From the NCBI GenBank assembly GCA_020635175.1, contig JACKAH010000004.1, forward strand, positions 56,779-120,778: a stretch of 64,000 nucleotides of DNA, read 5' to 3'. The notes beneath the pieces were generated by a model, which saw only the letters and a list, made by a program, of their open reading frames with translations, did no database searches and had not been told where the DNA came from. Shown piece after piece: positions 1 to 8,671 of the stretch. Each line of letters opens with the position of its first letter. The first letter of the stretch is position 1. Source of the stretch: Deltaproteobacteria bacterium (GTDB lineage Bacteria; Bdellovibrionota_C; UBA2361; J135). The position numbers and the translations under genes were made by a program.

Positions 1-1298
1 TGGCGAAAGAGATTAAGATGCCTCAACTTAGCGACACCATGGATAAGGGTAAAATCCTTGCCTGGCAAAAAAATGAAGGTGATGCAGTTGAGCGTGGTGA
101 CATCCTAGCTGAGGTCGAAACGGACAAAGCCAACCTCGAAATTGAGTCATTTGATGCTGGAACGCTTCTACAAATTAGAACACCTGCGGGACAAGAAGCA
201 TCAGTTGGTGAAATTATCGCTGTAATCGGAGAGCCGGGCGAAGCGATTCCTGATTCTGCACCGGCAAAAAACGGAACTGCACCAAAGATAAATCAAACTG
301 CTGAAACCACATCTACCCCTGCCTCCCCTGAGCCAGTTCAACAGACTCCCACACTGCAGACACCAAGCCCTAGTGCACACATGACTGAGGGGCGCATAAT
401 CGCATCTCCACTTGCTAAAAAAATAGCCCGAGAACGCAACATAGAGTTAAACCAGATCAGAGGCACTGGTCCAAACGGAAGGATTATTAAGCGTGATGTT
501 GAGGCCGCGACTGAACTTAAGAACCAGACTGCGATTCAACAACCTGCACCTCAGCCAACTCAGTCTGCTGCAACAACTGAATATACAAAACCTCAAACAC
601 AGATCACGCCAGCAGAAGGCGGAACCATTACCCCACTCTCTAAAATGCGCGAGACGATCGCTAAGCGCATGCAGCAAAGCGTTAATGAATCACCACACTT
701 TTATACCACTGCCTGCATTAACATGATGGAGGTTAAGAGAACTAGAGAAGCCCTTAAAGAAACACCCGGATATGAAGGTGTAAGTTACAACCACTTTATC
801 CTTAAAGCTGCAGCCTATGCGATAGAACGTGAACCTAGAGTTAACAATGCAATGCGCGAAGGCATGCTCTATACGCCAAATGGCATCAACATAGGAATTA
901 TCACCGCATTGAACGAAGGACTATTAATTCCTGTGCTACATAATGCAAATAAACTTTCTCTCAAAGATGTAGTCTTTGAGGCACGTGCATTGGTAGATAG
1001 AGCGAGAGCTGGCAGACCAAACGCAACTGACCTAACAGGTGGCACATTCAGCATCTCAAACATGGGAATGTTTGACGTAGACAGTTTTACGGCGATCATT
1101 AACCCAGGACAGGGATCGGTATTGGCGGTTAGTGCTATCAAAGAAGAGCCAGTCGTAATGAACGGGTTAGTAGTTCCTGGTTTAACCATGAAGGCTACTA
1201 TCTCAGTAGATCACAGAATTATTGATGGAATCATGTCGGGTAATTTCTTAAAGCACTTCAAGCAGGCTTTAGAAACTCCAGCGCTTTTGATGGTGTAG
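1..1298 (+). CDS. aceF: Pyruvate dehydrogenase E2, dihydrolipoamide acetyltransferase (start codon cut by window edge)
   Basis: Transfers the acetyl group from the E1-bound intermediate to CoA in the pyruvate dehydrogenase complex. The window opens with TGGCGAAAGAG in frame, so the real ATG lies one base outside and the protein should begin MAKEIKMPQLSDTM, about 432 residues. The lipoyl domain is N-terminal, with the lipoylated lysine in ETDKA. A Pro/Ala/Thr-rich linker follows, then a peripheral-subunit-binding domain (ASPLAKKIARERNI, then GTGPNGRI), a second linker, and the acyltransferase domain ending with the catalytic DHRIIDG motif. A single lipoyl domain gives a short E2. lipA starts three bases after the stop, so lipoate insertion is probably co-transcribed with its main target. 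The E2 family is secure; assignment to pyruvate rather than another 2-oxoacid rests on overall resemblance. Confidence 0.93.
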   Translation, partial: AKEIKMPQLSDTMDKGKILAWQKNEGDAVERGDILAEVETDKANLEIESFDAGTLLQIRTPAGQEASVGEIIAVIGEPGEAIPDSAPAKNGTAPKINQTAETTSTPASPEPVQQTPTLQTPSPSAHMTEGRIIASPLAKKIARERNIELNQIRGTGPNGRIIKRDVEAATELKNQTAIQQPAPQPTQSAATTEYTKPQTQITPAEGGTITPLSKMRETIAKRMQQSVNESPHFYTTACINMMEVKRTREALKETPGYEGVSYNHFILKAAAYAIEREPRVNNAMREGMLYTPNGINIGIITALNEGLLIPVLHNANKLSLKDVVFEARALVDRARAGRPNATDLTGGTFSISNMGMFDVDSFTAIINPGQGSVLAVSAIKEEPVVMNGLVVPGLTMKATISVDHRIIDGIMSGNFLKHFKQALETPALLMV

Positions 1299-1301
1299 TT
1301 A

Positions 1302-2213
1302 ATGCAAAACGAAAACTCAGATCCACAGCTAGTAAGTTTATCAAGGAAGAAGAAGACCAGAGTACCAAAGCCCCCGTGGCTCAAGGTTAAAGCTCCAGGC
1401 TCGCCTGAATTCATAGAGACGCAGAAATTAGTAAAAGATCTGAAACTTCATACCGTCTGCGAGGAGGCTCGTTGTCCAAATATTGGGGAATGCTGGACTC
1501 ACCACACAGCTACATTTATGATTATGGGATATCTCTGCACACGTAGGTGTAATTTCTGCTCTGTTAAAAAAGGTACCGATGATACTCTGCAACCACTCGA
1601 CCCACTTGAGCCATATCGTATTGGAATTGCGGTTCAAAAACTTGGCTTAAAACATGTAGTTGTTACATCAGTAGATAGAGATGACCTTGAAGATTTTGGG
1701 GCCAACCACTGGGCAAGTACCGTAAGATCAATTCAAAAACACGCACCTGGATGTAAGGTAGAACTATTAATTGGCGATATGGCAGGAAGCAAAGAACGGC
1801 TTACTACTATTATGGATTCGGGGGTAGATATCCTAAACCACAACATCGAGACCGTTCCAAGACTTTACCGCAAGGTTAGACCATATTCTGGATATATTCG
1901 CTCCTTGATGATTCTAAGTTGGGCAAAGGAGATGTCTCCCAAATCCCTTACTAAGTGTGGAATCATGGTTGGACTGGGAGAGACACCAGATGAGGTTATT
2001 CAAGTCATGAAAGATCTTCGCTATCACAACGTTGATATTATGACGATTGGACAATATCTCCGACCATCAGATACCCAAATGCCTGTTAAAGAATTCATCA
2101 CACCTGAGCAATTTAACAAGTATCAAGAGATTGGACTTAGTCTAGGATTTAAATTTGTAGAGTCTGGGCCTCTTGTTCGTAGCTCATACCACGCATGGAA
2201 GCACTCTGAGTAA
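1302..2213 (+). CDS. lipA: Lipoyl synthase, radical SAM
   Basis: Inserts two sulfurs into protein-bound octanoyl groups to make lipoate. It is 303 residues, normal for LipA. The N-terminal auxiliary-cluster cysteines are in CEEARCPNIGEC, and the radical-SAM cluster is CTRRCNFC (CxxxCxxC). The C-terminal RSSYHA serine region that ligates the auxiliary cluster is present as RSSYHAW. It follows the E2 gene after three bases with no separate promoter visible, so it is probably translated from the same message. lipB is not in the window; it could lie upstream or elsewhere. Confidence 0.96.
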   Translation: MQNENSDPQLVSLSRKKKTRVPKPPWLKVKAPGSPEFIETQKLVKDLKLHTVCEEARCPNIGECWTHHTATFMIMGYLCTRRCNFCSVKKGTDDTLQPLDPLEPYRIGIAVQKLGLKHVVVTSVDRDDLEDFGANHWASTVRSIQKHAPGCKVELLIGDMAGSKERLTTIMDSGVDILNHNIETVPRLYRKVRPYSGYIRSLMILSWAKEMSPKSLTKCGIMVGLGETPDEVIQVMKDLRYHNVDIMTIGQYLRPSDTQMPVKEFITPEQFNKYQEIGLSLGFKFVESGPLVRSSYHAWKHSE

Positions 2214-2259
2214 GACCTGCATGTCATACCAGCGAGTGTCCCTTAGAATTTAACTAACA

Positions 2260-5200
2260 ATGAGAATTAAGGGATTAAAACTTGTCAAATTAAGTCTGAT
2301 TACTGGGATAGTGATTGGATTACTCATGCTTGCAGCAGAGAAGATTCTAACTTACCACTTAGGATCAATGCTGAATGACATGGTTGCAGAGTCAACTGGC
2401 TGTGAGTTTGAAGCGGACTCCCTTTCCATCTCCTATTCAACCCTATCTGCAATTGCCAAAGAAGCTGGAATCAAATGTGGAGAAGAAAAACCTCTTCATT
2501 TTAAAAGGTTGCGAGCTTATTTCGATCTACGCAGAATTAACAAAAAAATAATAGATCTTACTGAGATCAAACTTGTAGATGGTCATGCAGCTGGTGCAGG
2601 ACCGCGCAGTGCGACATATAAGTTCATTGATTATCTAGCAGCTCCTATTTCTCCTGAAAAAGATACTCCTGATAGATACAAAATCAAACTACAAAGCCTA
2701 GTAGTCCAAAACACAACTATTGAAGAACCGTTAGAAGACTCAATCATAAAAGCCGAAGGGTTTGGGTTACAGCTCGAAAGAAATAAAAATGACAACTTCA
2801 GTTTAAAACCGACAATTGAAAAGCTCTCATTGATACCTCGCGACAAAGCTCAGAAACCGTTCTTACTCGGGGAGCTAAATGCAATTCTGACCCTACTCAG
2901 CAAGAAAGCTGACATCTCAGAACTAACTCTCTCTAACCCTCCCTCTAAGCTAAAAGTAAAAACAAACATTGATTATGAAAATGAACTTGCATTATCAGGC
3001 GGGGGACAGATTGTTGCCGATTCAAAAACTGCAGGATTGCCAGATTGGCTAACATTTTCTTTAAGCGGAGAAACGAAGCTCTCTGGCGAGCTAGATCAAC
3101 CAAATTTCTCAGGAAACTATCATTTAAGCCCCGATCGCACACTCTCCATAGGGAGTGATCAAGCGGCACCTATTCTAACAATTGAAAAGCTAAAGGGATC
3201 TTACAATTTCTCTCTTGGAAAAACTGGACCAAAGTTTTCCACTGATTTTTCTGGAGAAGACGAGAGAAGCTCAATTAGTTCGATTAAGTCACTAGCGATT
3301 GATGGTGATGATATTTCGGGAAGCTTAAGACTTGAAGCGAAAGAAATAGTACTCGGAGATACCGTCTTAAAGGGCGCCTCTTCCTTGATAACGCTTTCCG
3401 GAAAATTAGACGAGCTACAGGCTGACATAGATGGAAGTGTTGAGAAGGTTACTTTGTATGAAAGATACATCTCCCCTCTAACCTTTCGATTTAAAAGCAA
3501 TGAGCAAGGATTTGATATTGCGCTGCATCACGAGACACCTGAAACAGGCCTTATCGATGCGAAGGGAAAGCTGGTTAGTGATAGTTCTCAAAACTATTCG
3601 ATTGAATCTTTAGACTTTATCTTTGATCATTTAAACATTGCTCACGCTGCGCAGATCTCTGATTTAAAACGTTCTAACTTTATCATCAACGGCTCAGGGG
3701 GGCTTTCCGGACCATTAAATCTATCGGGTCTGGCTGGGAAACTGAAGCTTGAGATAAGCTCCGAAGATTTTGGTGAAAAAGGAACCTTACGTGGCTCAGC
3801 AACAATTAAGAACGGTATTTTTACAGCAAACTTAAAGAACCAAGCTGAGACCATAAAAGCAACTTTAAACTCGGATGCTAAAAAAGGGCAAAACACAATT
3901 GAACTTGCCCTGAATAATTTCTTACTGCAAGAATACAACCAGGACGCTGGATGCCTACAACTGGATGGCGATTTCAACTATCGCTATAAAGTTTCGAATT
4001 CTAAGACCGGAAATGGAAGCATTGATCTACGAAAGCTTTCGCTTGGATGTTTGCCTCATGAAATCCATCTTACTAAGCCTCAAAAATTGCAGATCAAGAA
4101 AGGAGTTTTAGAACTTCCAACTTTTACCTTTGCTGGAACTGACACCTCTTTAACTTTAAAAGGAACTGTTTCAAGAACTGTTGGTTACAACCTAAGCGCG
4201 GAAGGCGATCTTTACCTCAATTCTCTGCTACCTCTAATGCCAGCTTTGGATGATATTCAGGGCAAGATGCGCTCAGCTTTTCACTTATCAGGACCAATAG
4301 ATAAGCCAAGAGCCACAGGAACGGCTTCTATTATAAATGGAGAAGTCGCAATTGCTTCTGTAGATGTTACAGCGGAAAACATTAATGGCTCCCTAAAACT
4401 AGAAGAGGGCAATATTGAGGTTAAGAACCTAAATGGAATCCTCAACAATGGAACAATTTCAATTAACGGTGAAGTAAACGCTCTACTTGATGAACCATCC
4501 AAACTGACAATTAAGTTCAAAGATTCTGAAATTTATCCACTTGATCAGGCACTGCTCGTTTTGTCTGGAGAGATTGAATTAGTTAAAAATCCAGCCGAAA
4601 ATTTTATTCTTTCTGGCATTATAGATGTCGAACGTGGAGAGCTGGAGAGAAACATCAACCTTAGGACAATAATAACTGCTCTAACTGACCAACTATATAA
4701 AACTGTAGCTGGATCTCCAAAGATCTTCTCATCAAGTTCTGAAAGCCTTAAACAGGTTGAATTAGATGTTGAGGTGAAAGCAGCTAGAAATATCTTTCTG
4801 ATAACAAACTGGGCAGAAGCTGAGCTCAATGGTGATTTCTTTTTACATGGCAGCTTAGCTGAACCAATTGTAAAAGGTCAGCTTAGAACATTAAATGGAA
4901 CATTTGGCCTAAGGGAGAGGAAATTTAGCATCTCCTCTGGTTCACTTTTTATAACACCAGAGCAAGAAGATCCATTTGTTGAATTAATTGCTGAGACACA
5001 AGTCCCTTCACCAGAGGGTGAGAATATCTTGATTATAATGGAGCTAAGAGGTCCATTAACTAATCCAGATCTTGAGCTCAGTTCAGATTACGCACTTTCA
5101 GAAAAAGAACTTATCTCGTTAATTACTTCGTCAGGCCTAGAGGTCTCAAATTCTGTAATTGATGACTTAACTTTTGCTCTTAAGCAAACAAACCTACTTC

Positions 5201-7956
5201 CCTCCTCTGGAAATACGCTTCAAAATTTTGCCAGATTCCTAAAGAAGATTGCCAAGATTGACAGCTTAAGTATCGAACCAGAATTCAACGATAGATCTGG
5301 TGCAATTGAGCCGCATGTAGTTGTGCAAAAATTTATTACTGACAACGTTACTCTGGGCGGCAAAAACTCTCTAGGCGCAAGCAATAATAGATCTGCTGTC
5401 GACTTGGAATACAAACTAAACCCTTCGTTAAAAGTAACGGGAGAAGTTGAAACATTTACACGCCAGCAAAAATCTTCAACTGCCGTGGATCTTACCTATA
5501 CAATCTTATCCAAACAGAAGCCGTTTATCGAGCTTAAGTTTCAAGGCAATAAGCAGATTTCGACGAGCGAAATTCAAACTACAACAAGAATTAATACTCA
5601 ATCTAGAATACAACCCTCAGAACTTGATAATGTAAATCGTGCTATTCAGAATTTATACCTATCGAAGGGATACTTTGACGCTAGTGTTACTTCTAGCTGC
5701 TCTCACAATGGAGACTATTGTAAGGAAGCAACATTTAAGATCTCTGAAGGCAAACCCACTTTGATTAAAGAGATTAACTACACGGGAGCTAACTTTAGAG
5801 ATTTAATTAAGGCATCTCTACCAGAGCTTTCAAAGAAGCAGGTTGCCACTCAAAAATTTATTGACGATCTATCTGATACTATCCTTTATGGACTAAGGTC
5901 TGAGGGTTATATAAGCTCCCGAGTTCGCGCATCCTATATCAAAGCACCGACAACGGCTGAGGCGACATTAGAAGTCTATGTTTTTACTGGGTATCCAGTT
6001 TCATTTATCTTTAAGGGCAATAAACTATTCAAGGCTGAGGATTTCTTGAACACAATAAATTTGTTTTCAAGAAAGCAACCTTTTGGAAAAAATACTACAC
6101 AAATTTTAGTTGAAAACATTCAGCGCCTCTATCATCAGCATGGATATCTAAATGCAAAAATCAATGTTGAAGAACAGCAAAACCTAGAAACTTCGCGAAT
6201 CACCTATACGATTAACATCGAGGAAGGCAAAGTAGTAACCGTAAATAATGTTAAGATTGTAGGAAACCAAAGCCTATCGGAGAGTGACTTAATCACGATT
6301 CTAAAGCGTCAAGACAAATCAGTTTACCAAGAGTTGCTTTTCCCAGAATTTGCAATCCCAGAAAACGTTTCTTACTTTGCTGAGTTTATTAAAAGCATCT
6401 ACCAGGTTGAAGGCTACCCTTTATCAACTGTTGAATTTGAAATTACCCCAAGCGAATCAAATGACAGCGTCAACATTACTTATTTCATTACAGAGGGAAG
6501 TCTTGAAAAAGCTTACAGAATTAAAATAACGGGAGTGCCTGAAGAGGTAGAACTTCCTGAAAAAAGTTTGCAGGCCTTGTCAGTTCCACAGGCCAATGAA
6601 TTAATCGAGGTCCTAATCTTAAACCTAAATGACTTTGGATATCTTTCGGCATCCTTTTCATCAACACTCGATGACAAAGCTCAAACCCTAGATATTGTGG
6701 TGGAGCCTCATGAACAGACAACGATCAAAGAGATTCTTATTACAGGCAACGATGCAGTAAAGGCGTCCGTTGTTGAGAAACACCTCTCTTTTCATCCTGG
6801 AGATCCATGGAAACAAACTGAGGTTGAAAACAGCAAAAGAGCTCTTTTTAAGTTAGGTCTTTTTTCTCGTGTAGATATCGTGCCTTTAGACGGAGACCTA
6901 GACTCTACCCAAGAGACTTTGTTAGTTAAATTGACTGAGCGTAATTTACGAACTTTTGAAGTTGGGACCGGACTTAACTCTGTTTTTGGTTTTCATCTCT
7001 TTGGAGAGATGACTGATAGAGAGATTTTTTCAGATGGCCGAAGTATTAGTCTTAGACTTGATAGCTACTACGATTTACAGAAGCAAGACATTAGTCGAGG
7101 GATCGCCAGCTTAAGCTATGTTGACCCATTTGCATTTAAAAAGAACTTCCGACTGAGTGAAGATCTGCGATTCCAAAGATTAGAGAAGACAACTCTTCCT
7201 TTCGATCTGGATCGTATTTCACTTGCTTCATATCTAGATCGCACCTGGGAGAAAAAAGTAAAGTTATCATTTGGACATACTATACTACACGAAGATCTGA
7301 ACTCAGTTGAGCCTGACGTAGTTCTTAGCGATCTTGATAATGGAAACATAAGGATAAGCTTCCTCTCAGGTGAGGTGATATTCGATGAACGAGATAGCGT
7401 AATTCATCCTACTGAGGGATTCAGCACAGCACTCGATTACAAGCTCTCAAGTAAAGTATTTGGCTCTGAGGCTAACTTTGCGTCGCTTGGAACTAGCTTA
7501 GCCGTATTCTATCCACTTCCAATTAAACTCCCATTAAGCATAGCTAATAATTTTAGAACAGCTGCTAGTTGGGGGTTTTCAGGCACTGATCAGATACCAA
7601 TTAGCCAAAGGTTTTTCCTAGGTGGACAAAGTACAGTTCGAGGTTTTAGAGAGAACTCATTGGGTCCAAAGGGGGAACTAGGAAACGCTATTGGCGGGGA
7701 TCTCATGATCTCAAATAACTTTGAACTTAGATATGACATCGATCAGGTCTTTCAAATAGCAGGCTTCTTTGATTCTGGTAGCGTCTTTTTGCAAGAACGA
7801 AATTTCTCGATCCAAGACCTCAGAGAGAGCGTTGGTGTCGGTACACGCTATATCTCTCCTATCGGAGCAATTGGATTCGATCTAGGATTCCCGCTTGATG
7901 AACGAGAAGGAGAACCTTCAGTAAGGCTTCACTTTAATATTGGTGCCAGATTCTAA
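2260..7956 (+). CDS. TamB-Omp85 fusion: DUF490 translocation/assembly part joined to six POTRA domains and an outer-membrane barrel
   Basis: The 1898-residue protein starts with one membrane anchor (about residues 8-27). A long beta-rich region follows, and residues about 780-960 match the TamB C-terminal DUF490 domain (for example LNGTFGLRERKFSI and the following LRGPLTNPDLELSS). From about 1085 to 1560 there are six POTRA-like repeats, each opening with a pattern such as IKEILITGNDAV. Residues about 1565-1898 form a D15/BamA-type barrel with the VRGF loop motif (FLGGQSTVRGFREN) and a terminal phenylalanine (GARF). In known systems TamA (barrel) and TamB (inner-membrane-anchored beta-helical protein) are separate. 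One chain would span inner membrane, periplasm and outer membrane. The frame is open throughout, so this is not a frameshift artefact. The likely role is assembly of outer-membrane proteins or lipid transport. Its stop codon abuts that of the opposing CBS gene. Confidence 0.9.
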   Translation: MRIKGLKLVKLSLITGIVIGLLMLAAEKILTYHLGSMLNDMVAESTGCEFEADSLSISYSTLSAIAKEAGIKCGEEKPLHFKRLRAYFDLRRINKKIIDLTEIKLVDGHAAGAGPRSATYKFIDYLAAPISPEKDTPDRYKIKLQSLVVQNTTIEEPLEDSIIKAEGFGLQLERNKNDNFSLKPTIEKLSLIPRDKAQKPFLLGELNAILTLLSKKADISELTLSNPPSKLKVKTNIDYENELALSGGGQIVADSKTAGLPDWLTFSLSGETKLSGELDQPNFSGNYHLSPDRTLSIGSDQAAPILTIEKLKGSYNFSLGKTGPKFSTDFSGEDERSSISSIKSLAIDGDDISGSLRLEAKEIVLGDTVLKGASSLITLSGKLDELQADIDGSVEKVTLYERYISPLTFRFKSNEQGFDIALHHETPETGLIDAKGKLVSDSSQNYSIESLDFIFDHLNIAHAAQISDLKRSNFIINGSGGLSGPLNLSGLAGKLKLEISSEDFGEKGTLRGSATIKNGIFTANLKNQAETIKATLNSDAKKGQNTIELALNNFLLQEYNQDAGCLQLDGDFNYRYKVSNSKTGNGSIDLRKLSLGCLPHEIHLTKPQKLQIKKGVLELPTFTFAGTDTSLTLKGTVSRTVGYNLSAEGDLYLNSLLPLMPALDDIQGKMRSAFHLSGPIDKPRATGTASIINGEVAIASVDVTAENINGSLKLEEGNIEVKNLNGILNNGTISINGEVNALLDEPSKLTIKFKDSEIYPLDQALLVLSGEIELVKNPAENFILSGIIDVERGELERNINLRTIITALTDQLYKTVAGSPKIFSSSSESLKQVELDVEVKAARNIFLITNWAEAELNGDFFLHGSLAEPIVKGQLRTLNGTFGLRERKFSISSGSLFITPEQEDPFVELIAETQVPSPEGENILIIMELRGPLTNPDLELSSDYALSEKELISLITSSGLEVSNSVIDDLTFALKQTNLLPSSGNTLQNFARFLKKIAKIDSLSIEPEFNDRSGAIEPHVVVQKFITDNVTLGGKNSLGASNNRSAVDLEYKLNPSLKVTGEVETFTRQQKSSTAVDLTYTILSKQKPFIELKFQGNKQISTSEIQTTTRINTQSRIQPSELDNVNRAIQNLYLSKGYFDASVTSSCSHNGDYCKEATFKISEGKPTLIKEINYTGANFRDLIKASLPELSKKQVATQKFIDDLSDTILYGLRSEGYISSRVRASYIKAPTTAEATLEVYVFTGYPVSFIFKGNKLFKAEDFLNTINLFSRKQPFGKNTTQILVENIQRLYHQHGYLNAKINVEEQQNLETSRITYTINIEEGKVVTVNNVKIVGNQSLSESDLITILKRQDKSVYQELLFPEFAIPENVSYFAEFIKSIYQVEGYPLSTVEFEITPSESNDSVNITYFITEGSLEKAYRIKITGVPEEVELPEKSLQALSVPQANELIEVLILNLNDFGYLSASFSSTLDDKAQTLDIVVEPHEQTTIKEILITGNDAVKASVVEKHLSFHPGDPWKQTEVENSKRALFKLGLFSRVDIVPLDGDLDSTQETLLVKLTERNLRTFEVGTGLNSVFGFHLFGEMTDREIFSDGRSISLRLDSYYDLQKQDISRGIASLSYVDPFAFKKNFRLSEDLRFQRLEKTTLPFDLDRISLASYLDRTWEKKVKLSFGHTILHEDLNSVEPDVVLSDLDNGNIRISFLSGEVIFDERDSVIHPTEGFSTALDYKLSSKVFGSEANFASLGTSLAVFYPLPIKLPLSIANNFRTAASWGFSGTDQIPISQRFFLGGQSTVRGFRENSLGPKGELGNAIGGDLMISNNFELRYDIDQVFQIAGFFDSGSVFLQERNFSIQDLRESVGVGTRYISPIGAIGFDLGFPLDEREGEPSVRLHFNIGARF

Positions 7957-8466
7957 TTAGCCATTCATCGCAATCTGAAAAGATTGCGGCTCTTCGTTAA
8001 TCAGCTCATTTACATGATCTAAAATGATGCTGGGTGAAATTATGCCTGATGGCTCGCCTTCAGAATTAACTAAAACAGCACAGGTACAACCACCCCAAGC
8101 CATGCGATTTAGCACCTCTCCGATAGTTGCACTGTCAGGCTCGACACAGATATTTCTATCCATAATGGTAACAACTGTTACACTTGGAGTCTCTTTTCCT
8201 GCAGCCACAATTGCAGCATGCACCGCCTCACGTCTTAAGACGCCAACAAAGGTATCAGGTGTTTCCTGAACAAGAGCGTGCTCAACATCAAAGTCGATAA
8301 ACTCTGAAGCTGCAGTTCTTAAGGTTGTTGCTGGTCTAATTGATGCGATCGGTTTAGTTTGAAGAGAACGGATGGGCTTATTAAGTTCCTTGGCCGCACG
8401 AGACTTAACGCTTTCAAGTTTTTGTTGAGACAACTTGAGCTCTTCTCGCCAATTATGAATGGCCAT
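7957..8466 (-). CDS. CBS-domain-pair protein
   Basis: A 169-residue soluble protein. A 30-residue charged helical N-terminus precedes two CBS-like motifs: residues about 40-95 (KPIASIRPATTLRTAASEF) and about 100-155 (VVTIMDRNICVEPDSATIGE, then GIISPSIILDHV). CBS pairs usually bind adenine nucleotides and regulate a partner, but no catalytic domain is attached and no partner is evident. The start is strongly supported by GGAGGTG six bases before the ATG. The gene is convergent with the TamB-Omp85 gene with no space between the stops. Confidence 0.75.
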   Translation of the reverse strand: MAIHNWREELKLSQQKLESVKSRAAKELNKPIRSLQTKPIASIRPATTLRTAASEFIDFDVEHALVQETPDTFVGVLRREAVHAAIVAAGKETPSVTVVTIMDRNICVEPDSATIGEVLNRMAWGGCTCAVLVNSEGEPSGIISPSIILDHVNELINEEPQSFQIAMNG

Positions 8467-8598
8467 GGTGACACCTCCGGGTTTATACGTATTTAAAGAT
8501 CAAGTCACATGGCTAAGCCTATGTGCTGATTTGTTGGCCAGAATAGCATAAAGTACCAACAAAAATACAGATTTTTTTTGTTAGCGTTTTAATCAAGA

Positions 8599-8627
8599 AT
8601 GACAATATTTTCATTAGCATATATGAT
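8599..8627 (+). promoter_or_regulatory. Probable sigma-70 promoter for the membrane protein gene at 8672
   Basis: ATGACA at 8599-8604 and TATGAT at 8622-8627 are separated by 17 bp, giving a transcription start near 8634 and a leader of about 38 nt. The match is by eye. Confidence 0.5.
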
Positions 8628-8671
8628 GATGCAGTTGTGATCTTGGCACCGAATGACTATTCTAACATGAG

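Noticed and set aside
8644..8659. Sigma-54 promoter TGGCACCGAATGACTA before the gene at 8672
   Set aside because: The -24 half is perfect but there is no GC at -12; a sigma-70-type promoter at 8599-8627 explains the gene better.
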